Below, one piece after another: positions 35,417 to 44,908 of a stretch of 64,000 nucleotides of DNA. Numbering within the stretch: the stretch's first letter is position 1; each line of letters starts with the position of its first letter. Position numbers and translations under genes: made by a program. The notes beneath the pieces were generated by a model, which saw only the letters and a list, made by a program, of their open reading frames with translations, did not search any database and was not told the origin of the DNA. This DNA comes from Chionoecetes opilio (lineage: Eukaryota; Arthropoda; Malacostraca; Decapoda; Majidae), in contig JACEEZ010001805.1 of NCBI GenBank assembly GCA_016584305.1, forward strand, positions 225,841 to 289,840, read 5' to 3'.

Positions 35417-35566
35417 TAATCAAAGGATTGAAACTGATCAAAATGTCTTTCCCAGGTAAAATAAACAGGGGAAGAGTTAACAAGTCTTGTTAACGAAGGA
35501 GAAGTGGAAGAGGACCTATGAAGCGATACTAAGCGACTAAGGTCACAAGAAGAAGAAGAAGAAGAT

Positions 35567-36437
35567 CCCTAACTCATGAAATCTTCCTAAGTGTTATTAT
35601 ATCCTTCAAAATGAAAAAAATGATACAAGGATTCACAACATGTAACTGGTCTTCCACTAGTAAAACGGGAAGTAGCTTACAAGTCTTGTTAACGATAGAG
35701 ACAGTGGAAGGGCATAAACATAAGTCGATAATACAAGTTGAGAACGAAGAGATTTCGAAATCTTTCAAGCCGAAAACACCAAACATGTTTCAAACCAAAA
35801 TGCTACGCACATTCTTTAGCCAATGTTCGTTGCACCCGTGGAATTTCTTCTGAGCTAGATTTAGCGGATAAAAAGTGTCATCCTTGTGAGGGGTTTCGGG
35901 TTCAGACGGCCCACAAACCCAACATGTGTTCACTCTCCGCAAGTACGCCAAATGACGGATGTTTCTGGTAAATCGCCGGAGGAAAAGGACATCCTGAGCC
36001 GCGGCTTTCCTACGATGGCCCACAACCGAGAGTCCCGGTAACGCATCCCCAACGCACGGATGGAATGAAACGGAACGGTCTTCTTAAATCGAGCCCAAGT
36101 CCACCAGAGTGAATGGTCCGTTTAGCGGGATTGTGCGCTTGTCTCTTCTTTGGCTGAGGCTTCGGCCAACACTGAAGGGTGCCGTTGATAAGGCTAATAC
36201 CCAAAAACACCACGGATCGGATCATCCGAACTGTTTCCTGTTCAACTGTCGTCTCAAGTGCTGGGGACGAGCGAAAGTCTACTCTAAAAGTGCCGCTATA
36301 TATATCACAGATCAGAACTGGTAACATTAGTAAAAATGAAGAAAATCTGATTAATAAAATGAAGAAACACTAAAAGCATTAGATGTAAAATTTACCGACA
36401 CACACGACCGATGCTGAAGGAGCCCCGCGCACAACGC
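35567..36437. other. unassigned DNA after the LINE
   Basis: No supported gene. ACAAGTCTTGTTAACGA at about 35679 repeats a motif in the LINE 3' UTR at about 35482, followed in both by a GTGGAAG-type stretch. This hints at another partial copy of the same 3' region. Frames at 35611-35853 and 36109-36373 have no known domain. Confidence 0.45.
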
Positions 36438-36462
36438 ACACACACACACACACGATGCCACC

Positions 36463-36718
36463 GCCACGATGGTCCAGTGGATAGAGCGTTAGCGCATCCA
36501 TTCTGTGTTAGCCGGTTCGAATCCTCGTTCGCACACCGGGGATTGTCATGCACAAATTAGGTGGTTACTGTCCCCATTTGTAAATAAGATGGGGTGTGTC
36601 GTGTGTGAGGTCCAGCATTCCTCAGAGATCAGTCATAATGATCTACCAAGCTCGCTCCAGGAGGTGAAACTGGCAGATCGCGATCTTGCTCGCATGAACA
36701 AAGACATGGGTGAATAAC
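36463..36718 (+). repeat. tRNA-derived SINE (family 1), plus strand
   Basis: The tRNA-like head has a perfect A box (TGGTCCAGTGG at about 36471) and a perfect B box (GTTCGAATC at about 36515), spaced as in a tRNA gene. The anticodon region ATTCTGT hints at an Arg(TCT)-like origin, but this is uncertain. The body GGTGGTTACTGTCCCC...GTGTGTGAGGTCC...GATCGCGATCTTGC is shared with the copies at 24950 and 52815. CA repeats lie on both sides (36438-36452 and from 36717). Confidence 0.85.
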
Positions 36719-36742
36719 ACACACAACACACACACACACACA

Positions 36743-36791
<49 letters not shown>

Positions 36792-36833
36792 TACATACAC
36801 ACACACACATACCCCCCACCCTCCCCCACACAC
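36719..36833. repeat. (CA)n microsatellite
   Basis: A CA array with AT and C-rich interruptions. The Cys/Val and His/Thr frames across it are spurious. Confidence 0.9.
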
Positions 36834-36929
36834 ACCCTTGTACATTGTCCTTCCATAACCACTGCTCTGCATGTCTTGACATCCTTCGTTATCACAAGAT
36901 TCCACAAAACGTTTTCACAATAAATTTAT

Positions 36930-37140
36930 TGTCCAAGCGAGCGAAGCGAGCTTGGACACCTATTTCAGCAGAATTCATTCTTTGGTACTAATAGATTGGT
37001 GAATCTGTCATATAGGCTTGTAAAATGTTTACTCCGCGAATGGGGGCAAGGTCTAGAGTGCATATTGGCTTGTAAAATGTTTACTCTGCGAATGGTGGCA
37101 AGGTCTAGAGTGCATATAGGCTTGTAAAATGTTTACGTTA
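36930..37140 (+). repeat. hairpin-headed dispersed repeat, copy A
   Basis: It begins with GTCCAAGCGAGCGAAGCGAG followed by CTTGGAC, itself a hairpin with 8-bp arms. Then come ACACCTATTTCAGCAGAATT and GTCATATAGGCTTGTAAAAT. A unit of about 52 bases (GGCTTGTAAAATGTTTACTC...GGTCTAGAGTGCATAT) is tandemly repeated twice, with a third start. Copies lie at 43105 and, inverted, at 45508. Confidence 0.8.
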
Positions 37141-37204
37141 CGTTAAAAAGTAAAGAAAATCAAAGAAGGGGATGGTGAGGTTAGGTGGGGTAGGCAGGTT
37201 GTAA

Positions 37205-37310
37205 TAGAAGTATTTTAGGGAGGGTATTTAAAAAGTTGACTTTAGCCTGTGCGAGCTTGGACATGTTCCACATCTTTAAGGTGGACGTCTATTTCCTAGT
37301 AATTCTTTCT
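37205..37310 (+). repeat. second module of the hairpin-headed repeat
   Basis: GGGTATTTAAAAAGTTGACT...GTGCGAGCTTGGACATGTTC...GTGGACGTCTATTTCCTAG recurs almost exactly at 45862-45955. Confidence 0.8.
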
Positions 37311-37795
37311 TCACTACAAACAATTACTATTGACTGTTGTGTGCACGATAATATATCGATTATCTTGCACTATTCACGCAGAAAAAATCAAGGCCTCCAG
37401 AACTTGTTAGTTACCGGATTTTCCCTCAGATGTGCAATATAATCACAGGCTTGGAAGAATACTCTGTCTTGACGCAGACGAATATTCCAACACAGAATTT
37501 GTATTGCCACGGAGTTTACTATGCGACCGTCAGCAAGGGAAGTGCTGTATTTGGTGGGAATTATGGATGAGGGCGTGGCACGGAGAGGGAAAATAGAAGT
37601 AAACATGCTGCCAGGAGGGAGGGAGGGAGGGACAAAGTGCCAAAAGGGAGTGGAGTTGTTGGGAAGGGTGAGGTGTAGGAGGGAAGGCAGGAGAATGAGA
37701 GGAGGGAGAAGGGAGCGAATCTACCTAACGCTCACCTGGAATCAATCACACACCTGGACAGACTCTCTGAACACCTACCTGATGACAGACAGACT
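37311..37795. other. unassigned DNA
   Basis: No supported gene. GGGAGGGAGGGA purine runs lie near 37615. Confidence 0.5.
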
Positions 37796-37798
37796 ACA

Positions 37799-38450
37799 AT
37801 GAATAGTCTTGGACTATTCTTTAAGAAAAACCTGAACTGTAAATTTCACATCTCACCAATTGCTAAATCAGCTTCTAATAAGTTTGGTGTCCTGTGGCGT
37901 CTGCGTTCATTTTTTTCTCCCTCCCAGTTGCTTGCTCTGTACAAAGGCCTTCTCCGCCCATGTATGGAGTATGCCTCTCATGATTGGGGGGATGCACTTA
38001 TACAGCTCTCCTAAACAGGGTTGAGTCAAAAGCTTTTCATTTCATGAACTCTACTCCTTTAACTGACTGTCTTCAATCTCCAAATCACAGTCATAATGTT
38101 GCTTCTCTTGCTATCTTCTACTGTTATTTTCATGGTCACTGCTCTTCTGAACTTGCCAACTGCATGCCTCATCCCCTTCTGTGGCTTCGCTACAAAAGAC
38201 TTTCTACTAATTATCATCCCTATTCTGTCAATCTCACTAATGCATGAATTAACCAGTATCTTTCATCCCTTTCACTGGTAAACTCTGGATCTCTTTTCTG
38301 TTTCTAATTTTCCATCTTTCTACGATTTTTTTTTCTTCAAAAGAGGAGTGTCAAGACACCTCCCGGACTAAATTGGCCCACCCCCTTTCTGCAATCTCTT
38401 ACTGTCTTCTATATAGGGACTAGCGGCTTAAGCGGGATTTTTGCTACTTT
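37799..38450 (+). mobile_element. 3' fragment of another LINE (RT C-terminal region)
   Basis: Two frames, 37799-38014 and 37984-38247, read FHISPIAKSASNKFGVLWRL, LLALYKGLLRPCMEYASHDW and then ESKAFHFMNSTPLTDCLQS and ASLAIFYCYFHGHCSSELAN. These are the post-RT thumb motifs of a LINE family that I recall as abundant in decapods. A frameshift separates them near 37990. Further codons to about 38370 (the GVSRHL region) and a 3' end near ATATAGGGACTAGCGGCTTAAGC and a T run complete the fragment. The palm domain is absent. Confidence 0.8.
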
Positions 38451-39347
38451 TTTTTTTAATTGGCCATTCCTTTAAGAGTTCGAAAAAAAGACACAATGCA
38501 TTTCTCATGCTCTTCGGCAGCTGTTAAAACTAAAAGCATTGGTTGTCATTGTTTTTTAGTGTATTTTAATCTCTATATTATCCACCTCTCTTTCCTGCTC
38601 TCAGGCTATCTTGCCTGGACCCCTTTCCTGCAGGTAAGAGCAGGTCCCCGCCCGTGTGGCCACACACAGCACGTATAAGGATAAAAAGTCTTTACAAACC
38701 ACCCCGTCACCGAGACTCCGGCTGGTGGTCTGGCTGTGTGGAGCAGAACATGTCATCTTCCCAAACATAATTAGATATGTCAAATACCGGTCCTCACACC
38801 AAGGACACCAAGGCAAATATTATGGTGGGTGGGTCCTTTCGGTCACCCAAGACCCACCGCCACACAATCATATTCGTAACACTGCATAACATGTGATTTG
38901 TGACCACTAATTCAGTGATAACGAGATACCAGTAAGAAATTTTGTGTTTTTTCAAAATCTCCATCAATGCAATCATAGTCTTTATTTATCATTCCCTGAG
39001 ATATGCTATGGCGGCAGAGGACGGCAAGGCGAGTGGCAGCGCTCGCAGGCTCTCAGTAATGACTGGCAAACAATCACAGACCAATCCAAAAAGTGCGCCG
39101 ATGGTGCAGGCCAAGTCAACTTGATCTAAAGTACTCGCAACATTTCAAAAGCTTAAAGTAATCGTCCAGACTATTTCATCATTCCTGATTTAATGCAGTC
39201 AAAATATAGCCATGATCGAGTATATCAACAATATATTGTCACTTTTTGCATCCAGTCACCCGTTTTTAAATTATCCACATTCAAAATCTGTAAATTTCCC
39301 GAGCTCTCAAAACACAACTGAATAATTCAGTTGTGTTTTCTGTAACA
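38451..39347. other. unassigned DNA
   Basis: No gene is recognised. A weak hairpin (GGTGGGTGGGTCC against GACCCACCGCC) lies at about 38825-38872. Confidence 0.5.
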
Positions 39348-39460
39348 TCAGGGCTGCGTTTGAGAAGAAGAATTTGAGCGGCTTGCGCCGTTCAGGTTTC
39401 TGTACCCCTCTATCAAACGCTTTTGGGCGCCTCGCAGTGGTATGTAAACAAATCCCCGCC
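39348..39460 (+). repeat. putative terminal inverted repeat, left
   Basis: CAGGGCTGCGTTTGAGAAGA, AGAATTTGAGCGGC and TTGGGCGCCTCGCAGTGGTA correspond to the complement of 42360-42478 (GGGGTGCGTTTGAGAGGAAG, AATTTGAGTGG, TTGGGCGCTCTGCGAGG). Both carry a small internal hairpin around the GCGTTTGAG/CTCAAACGC motif. Confidence 0.55.
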
Positions 39461-39667
39461 GTTACCATGGAAACGACGACGCCACAGCTCAGACTGTGGG
39501 CTTTTGACCTCACCATTTTCCTCTACTGCCCTCTATCTGCCCACGCACAGTACGGAAGTGTAATGGCGTACGCTGTAGCTACCTGACGACTATTTGATTA
39601 TTGTTGTAATGGTAATTGTCGCTGAGAGAGGTGAAATGCTAGGAATCTCGGGCACCGTCAACCAACT
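39461..39667. other. unassigned DNA
   Basis: Nothing recognised. Confidence 0.5.
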
Positions 39668-39900
39668 ACCGTCAATAACACTATAGTCGCCACTGCACTT
39701 TTGTCGCCAGGCGCTAAATATTACTAATTTTAGCATCACTATAGACTTGTATGTGCCACTGAAGACAGGTACATAATATAAACTGTGCATACCTCTTTAG
39801 TGGCACATACAATTATGTATCAGTAGTGATGCTAAAATTCGTAATATATGGCGCCTGACGACATATATGTGCAGTGGCGACTATAGTGTTATTGGCGGTA
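39668..39900. repeat. 233-bp hairpin repeat
   Basis: Left arm TACCGTCAATAACACTATAG...TAGCATCACTATAGACTTGT...GTGCCACT pairs with right arm AGTGGCACATACAATTATG...AGTGATGCTAAAATTCG...CTATAGTGTTATTGGCGGTA. The arms are about 95-105 bases with about 30 unpaired bases between them. Non-coding foldback or MITE. Confidence 0.8.
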
Positions 39901-39917
39901 GGGTGTAGGGATACGTG

Positions 39918-40032
39918 AACAGGTTTATGAAACTGTCGCCAATAGGAATTCTCGCAGAAACACCAACTGAGACCTGTCGCCGACGTGGTACACTCGCCGA
40001 CGCGGAAATGTTTGGTAACAGTTCCACTTGGA
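39918..40032. repeat. TCGCCGA foldback, fourth copy
   Basis: GAAACTGTCGCCAATAGGAA at the left faces GTTTGGTAACAGTTCC at the right. CTGTCGCCGACGTGG and CTCGCCGACGCGG lie inside. It is more diverged than the 22.3-kb copies. A further solo end, GGAACTGTCGACGAAAATAG, is at about 40173. Confidence 0.65.
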
Positions 40033-40800
40033 ATAAATGAAAATGAAGAATAAAGTGTATTTCATTGTTGGATACCACCATACCACCTGGTATGTAATCT
40101 CTGAATGCAGAAATACTGGTAAAAGCTTATTAAATGTATATATTGTGTACTATAATATCAAGATCAAGAACTGGAACTGTCGACGAAAATAGGCAGATGA
40201 AATGAAAATATGACTGTTAATATGATTTGACTAATGCTTCATGTTCGCTTATAATGTCAGATTACTGTGATAAATAATGCTGTTATGTATACGCAGGTTG
40301 TTTTCTCCTCTAACTCATAGAGTTATGTACACATTTATATAGCTAACCTGCCGCTTTAGAGATTCTAAAGGCATATTTTTACAGCAACAGGACATTCTGA
40401 AACAGAAGAACTCCCCATTGTTTATATTTTTGTTTTGTCAAACATTATTATTTTCAACTTAATTAAATTCAATTTACCTAAACTAAATCAATTGCTAAGA
40501 TAACCTAGCTTTTCTAACTAATGAAATCTGGATTGTTTAGTAGCTGTCTATTAAATTATCAATCGTATTATCACATATCATTGCTGCCACATATTACACA
40601 TCTGGAGCTGAAATACCTCCTCCGCCACCCTCGCCCGAGCCCTGTATATGCATCCTAACTAGTAAAAATATAACCAATAAAATTCCATTCTTACCTAATA
40701 ACCTAACCTACCCTAACTGGTGGGTGAAGAAGGGGTATTTAAGATTAAGGGGTATACAGTATTTCTGTATAATGAAAAGGTATAAATAATTGAAATCACA
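40033..40800. other. unassigned AT-rich DNA
   Basis: No gene is seen. Short AACCTAACCTACCC at about 40703. Confidence 0.5.
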
Positions 40801-40802
40801 GC

Positions 40803-41000
40803 AAAAGAAATGGTAAATATGCATTTTCAACCAATACTCCCTATTGACCAATACTCTTCTGAAATAACTGGCGGGGCTAAACCAACCAGACCTAAACTAA
40901 CCTAGCTAACTTGGGCATTGATTACATAACCTTAGCTCACTGAGGCCGGGGCTTTCGCTCACCACCAGACCCCCCTTGTTATTTTTTTTTTTATTCCTGC
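40803..41000 (+). repeat. partial copy of the CCAATACTC family
   Basis: It starts GGTAAATATGCATTTTCAAC with CAATACTCCC. It includes CTTGGGCATTGATTACATAA and GGGGCTTTCGCTCACCACCA, and ends at a T tract. The next, longer copy begins 12 bases later. Confidence 0.7.
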
Positions 41001-41011
41001 CGGCGGTAAAT

Positions 41012-42041
41012 GTGCAGTTTCAACCAATAATCTCCTGGCATAACTGGGGGACCTGCTCTTCCCCAGAACCCCCCCACTAGTTAACTAACCTAACCTGGGC
41101 ATTGATTACGCAACCTTACCTCACTAGGGGGGTTTCACCCCCGCAGACCACCTTGTGTTATTTTTTGTATGGGCTATAAATACTCCTTAGCGATGAGAAC
41201 GAAACGTTCAGGATACTTAACGGTAAAATTCTAGTGTTTGCCCATACTCTCCCACTTCCCCCAAACAAGTTTGGGGACCTGTGGGAATGCGGGGTTTTCA
41301 GGTGGGGAACAAATTATGCGTCGGAAACACGTAATTTAAGAGTTGTGTAGGGGGGGGGGGGTAAAATTCCCTAGATCTAGGGTAATTTCCTTAAATCTAG
41401 AGAAATTTGCCTAACCAAAATTAACCTAATCTAGCGGGGGGCTTGACCCACTGATAAACTAACCTAACCCAAGCTAACCTAGCTAAATCTAACCTAAGCT
41501 AACCTAACCTAACCGAATCTAACCTAACCTAACCAAATCTAACCTAACCTAACCAAATCTAACCTAACCTACCCAAATATAACCTACCCTAACCTAACCA
41601 AATCTAACCTAACCTAAACAAATTTAACCTAACCTCCTATAGCGGGGGGTTGGGGGGGTTCTCGACACTTCGGTCATCATTATGTGAGGATCGTCAGGTT
41701 CACACGTCTCTGGACTCAGAAGAAATCCAAAGAATTTTCCCTAGATCTAGGGAATTTTTATAACACCCCTAACTCAAAAACTATGTGGTTGCGACGCATA
41801 TTTTGTACCCCAGCCAAATATCCCGCATTCCCTCAGGTCCCCAAGCTTGTTTTGTAGGAGAGGGGGAGTATGGGCAAACACTAGAATAATACCTACTTAA
41901 CAAGCGATCGTGTATTGGTTGAAACTGCACATATACCCTGCCGGCTATTGTAGGGGTTAGAAATACTCCTTATGATGAGAATGAAACGTTCAGGATATCT
42001 AAAACCACCGATCTTGTATTGGTTTAAACTGCACATATACC
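41012..42041. mobile_element. composite TIR element with TTAGG core, copy 2
   Basis: The outer ends are GTAAATGTGCAGTTTCAACC (left) and GGTTTAAACTGCACATATAC (right), inverted repeats of about 20 bases. Inside, 41231-41886 has long inverted ends: CTAGTGTTTGCCCATACTCT and GGGGACCTGTGGGAATGCGG, against CCGCATTCCCTCAGGTCCCC and GGGCAAACACTAG. It parallels 21556-22147 almost base for base in the arms. The core (about 41415-41640) is about 200 bases of AACCTAACCTAACC with AAATCT spacers. GAACGAAACGTTCAGGAT lies outside both inner ends. No protein. The inner unit may have inserted into the outer one before both spread. Confidence 0.8.
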
Positions 42042-42299
42042 AAAAAAATACTAGGAAATGCCTAATGCTTATATAAGGGGATGTATTGTGAACTTGAATA
42101 AATTTATCTCCCTCCACTGTTCATTGGACCACTATAATATCGTAAATTATCACTCCTATTTACTGTATTTTCATTATTAATTATAACTAGGCTCCAGTAC
42201 AGTACTTAGCAGTGCATGTTAATGCATGCTGCGGGATAACATTGTAGTCTTTCGACTGTAATCGGCAAGAATAGCATAAATTTGTCTCAAATTCGTCTC
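42042..42299. other. unassigned DNA
   Basis: Nothing recognised. Confidence 0.5.
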
Positions 42300-42478
42300 T
42301 GTTTGGGTGGCCATTGTTGTTGTCATGACGTCACACCTCGCAGAGCGCCCAAGGTCTGTGGGTTGGGCGCTCGGTAGCCACTCATGCCGCCCGCCCGAGT
42401 CGCGCACAGGCGTTTGAGAGAGAGTTTGAGCGGCTCGCACCACTCAAATTCTTCCTCTCAAACGCACCCCAGTTGAAC
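42300..42478 (-). repeat. putative terminal inverted repeat, right
   Basis: This is the facing partner of 39348-39460. It ends CTCAAACGCACCCCAG and includes a hairpin GCGTTTGAGAGAGAGTTTGA...TCTCAAACGC at about 42409-42470. Confidence 0.55.
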
Positions 42479-43104
42479 TGATGACCAGCAGACGACGGAC
42501 CACGGCTCGGTAACGTCACGGCAGGCAGCCTCCGAGCCCGGCCCTGATACAAATACACGTGAACTCAGAAAAAAATATAGTAAGGGTAATGCACTACGTA
42601 CATGGGAGGGTAGCACGCGATGCTTGTTGTCTTCAACAGATTACTAGAACGTGTACAAGGGCGCGAGCGGCGTGCTGTACAGTTCAAGCATAAATATAAG
42701 TGATATGTGTTGTGTGAGGCCATTTTTTTCATGGTATTTTTTTAACGACTGTGTACAACCAAAAGCCCACTACGTTACAGCGCGTTTAGCACCAAGGAGC
42801 GTACGTGTGCGGGAGCCAGGCTGGCGTGTGGGGCGAACACATTCCTCGGCAACAGTGCAGGAGGCATGGGAGAGGCGGTAAGGAGGGGAGTTACTTTAAG
42901 TGGCAGTGTTGATGCTACCGGTGGCGGTGGTTGTGGGGTGTGATGGTGGAGGATTAGTGTGGTTACTGCGTGTAGTTGGTGGTGATGGTGGAGTAAGCGG
43001 CAGGAGTGGTACGATGAGCGTCGAGGATCAGTACCTTGAAGGATGGCTGACAACAATGAGAGGGGGGGGGGGGGGGGTTAAGGAGGCAGAGGTGGCAGTG
43101 CATT
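42479..43104. other. unassigned DNA
   Basis: No supported gene. A G-rich run lies at 43061-43078. Confidence 0.5.
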
Positions 43105-43395
43105 TTTTGTCCAAGCGAGCGAAGCGACGCTTGGACACTTATTTCAGCCGAAATCAGGTGTCATATAGGCTTGTAAAATGTTTCCACGAATTCTTCTTTT
43201 TCTTCTTGTGACTACTTTTGTGGGCAACGGGTATACAGGCGTAAAGGAAGAAATTTGGCACAAAAGGTTATATTTCGTCTCTTAACTCATTTATGCAGGA
43301 ACTATTCGCTATATAAGAAACAAATAAGAGTTAATGTATGTCTAATGTATTTTTATTTACAGATTATACGCGTAAAACTGTTTATTTTAGGCTGT
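43105..43395 (+). repeat. hairpin-headed dispersed repeat, copy B
   Basis: It starts TGTCCAAGCGAGCGAAGCGA then CGCTTGGACA, a hairpin with 9-bp arms. It continues ACTTATTTCAGCCGAAATCA, GTCATATAGGCTTGTAAAAT, GAAGAAATTTGGCACAAAAG, CTCTTAACTCATTTATGCAG and TTTACAGATTATACGCGTAA. From 43138 onward it matches the complement of 45508-45790. Confidence 0.85.
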
Positions 43396-43850
43396 GCACT
43401 GTGCAGGCCATAAAAGTGTTGCCAAGTCAAAAGTTACAGTTTGACGAAATAGTTTTGGCTTCGAAAGGGAAAGAAAAAGGCATAAATGGGGAAAAAAGAA
43501 ACCATAGAGTTCATGTTAAATATTTTTATGTGCGTGTGTGTGTGTGTGACGGGAAATATGAGTCAAAAGGGGAGTCTTAATTTCCAAATAAGGATATTTT
43601 TATCAGGGTGATCTGGCAACTGTGTGAGTTTGAGTGTGGGTTCGTGGTTGGATGTTAGCCTTGCCTTGGCTTCTCAGAGGCTCGATAATGTTAGGATATT
43701 AGTAGGATAGTGAAATTGTATTGTCTACGCGTCCTACACAATCCTCCCGGCGTCCCAGAGTCCTACAGTGCCAGGATGCGAGGTGGGAAGGATATTAGGA
43801 TACCCGCGTAGGATTCTGGTGTAGGATGTTTTAAAGTTTTGTTTTGAAAT
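43396..43850. other. unassigned DNA
   Basis: No supported gene. Confidence 0.5.
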
Positions 43851-44126
43851 TGTTGTGGGGGATTTTAAGGTGTTTTAGGGTGTGTGGGTGTGTTTTAGGG
43901 TGTGTAAGGGTGTTCTAGGGTGTGTGGGGGCGTAAGGGTGTGGGGGTATGTAAGGGTGAGTCAGGGTGTCAGGGTTGTGTGGGAATATGTTAGGGTGTAT
44001 GTGTCAGGATGTGTGGGGTTGTGGGTGGGTGTGTAAGGATGTAAGGGTTGTATGGGGATGTTTAAGGGTTTGTGTGTGTGTTGGTTGTGTTTTAGGATGT
44101 GTTAGGTTGTGTAGGGGTGTGTTAGG
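43850..44126 (+). repeat. degenerate TTAGGGTGTGTG minisatellite, left part
   Basis: GTGTGGGTGTGTTTTAGGGT-type units with AAGGGTG variants. It resumes at 44573-44690 on the other side of the TIR element, so it once formed one array. Confidence 0.75.
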
Positions 44127-44132
44127 GTATCC

Positions 44133-44566
44133 GTTGATTTGGGCCGCCAGTTGAAACAGGCCGCCTATAGTAGCATGCATACCCAGCAGACAGTATACTT
44201 TGTGGTTAAGGTTAGGTTAGGTTAGATTAGGTTAGGCTAGGTATACTTTGTGGTTAAGGTTAGGTATACTTTGTGGTTAAGGTTAGGTTAGGTATACTTT
44301 GTGGTTAAGGTTAGGTTAGGTTAGGTATACTTTGTGGTTAAGGTTAGGTTAGGTTAGGTATACTTTGTGGTTAAGGTTAGGTTAGGTAAGGTATACTTTG
44401 TGATTAAGGTTAGGTTAGGTATACTTTGTGGTTAAGGTTAGGTTAGGTATACTTTGTGGTTAAGGTTAGGTTAGGTTTTATTAAAACCTATAAGGTTATG
44501 CATAAATGCATGCTTGGTCTGCATTTAATATAGGCGGCCTGATTCAACTGGCGGCCCGAATCAACT
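44133..44566. mobile_element. 434-bp TIR element with TTAGG minisatellite core and 6-bp target repeat
   Basis: GTTGATTTGGGCCGCCAGTT and GAAACAGGCCGCCTATA at the left face TATAGGCGGCCTGATTCAAC and TGGCGGCCCGAATCAACT at the right. GTATCC directly flanks both sides (44127-44132 and 44567-44572). The core has nine units that begin GTATACTTTGTGGTTAAGG and end with one to three GTTAG pentamers. It then has TTTTATTAAAACCTATAAGG, which also occurs in the core of the MITE at 17801. The ends are unrelated to that MITE. No proteins. Confidence 0.85.
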
Positions 44567-44572
44567 GTATCC

Positions 44573-44690
44573 GTGTGTTAAGATATAGGTGTGTGTGGGG
44601 GGGCTGATTTTAGGGTGTGTGTATGTGTCAGGATGTGTGTAGGGTTGTGATAGTGTGTGTGGGTTTGTGGGTGGGTGTTAGGATGGAAAA
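44573..44690 (+). repeat. degenerate TTAGGGTGTGTG minisatellite, right part
   Basis: It continues the array interrupted at 44126 (GGTGTGTGTGGGGG, TTAGGGTGTGTGTATG). Confidence 0.7.
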
Positions 44691-44877
44691 CAGGAAGGTT
44701 CGATGGAATACGTTTTCGACGACACCGTCGAAACTTCCAAGTCATTTGTTTACGGTGATACACAGGCGACAGGTGTGTTGCGAGGCCGTACAGGTGTGTA
44801 GTGACAGGTGTGGTGTATGTGGTAAAGCGAGAGAGTTTAAGAGTGAGGTGTTAGCCCCCCAGTGTGTGTGTCTGACC

Positions 44878-44908
44878 TAAAGAGCGAACGCGCAGTTCTC
44901 GTCCACTA
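44878..44908 (+). repeat. solo terminus of the TAATGGACGAG MITE family
   Basis: CGAACGCGCAGTTCTCGTCC followed by ACTA and TAA matches the right end of the MITE at 20800-21390. The left part is not recognisable nearby. Confidence 0.65.

Larger units (their letters stand above)
32540..35566 (+). mobile_element. APE-type non-LTR retrotransposon, 5'-truncated, frameshifted
   Basis: The order is endonuclease C-terminus, linker, reverse transcriptase and a C-terminal zinc motif. The 3' end is an AAGAAGAAGAAG microsatellite tail at 35548-35564. The endonuclease N-terminus and any ORF1 are missing, so this is a typical 5'-truncated insertion. Four frame changes split the coding region, near 32750-32860, 33235-33290, 34540 and 34975-35035. 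The clade is not certain from reading alone. The A-rich codon use (AGA, GGA, AAA) is much more AT-leaning than the RNase H element at 46-48 kb. Confidence 0.9.

Noticed and set aside
35611..36373. Overlapping frames that might be a gag or host gene
   Set aside because: I could not match any motif; compositional signs are weak and the frames overlap on both strands.
36468..36530. Functional tRNA gene on the plus strand
   Set aside because: Promoter boxes are perfect, but the cloverleaf is poor and the sequence continues into the SINE body shared with two other loci.
41415..41640. Chromosome end or fusion point marked by TTAGG repeats
   Set aside because: The array is short, degenerate, and enclosed by inverted repeats of a transposable element that also occurs at 21.5 kb.
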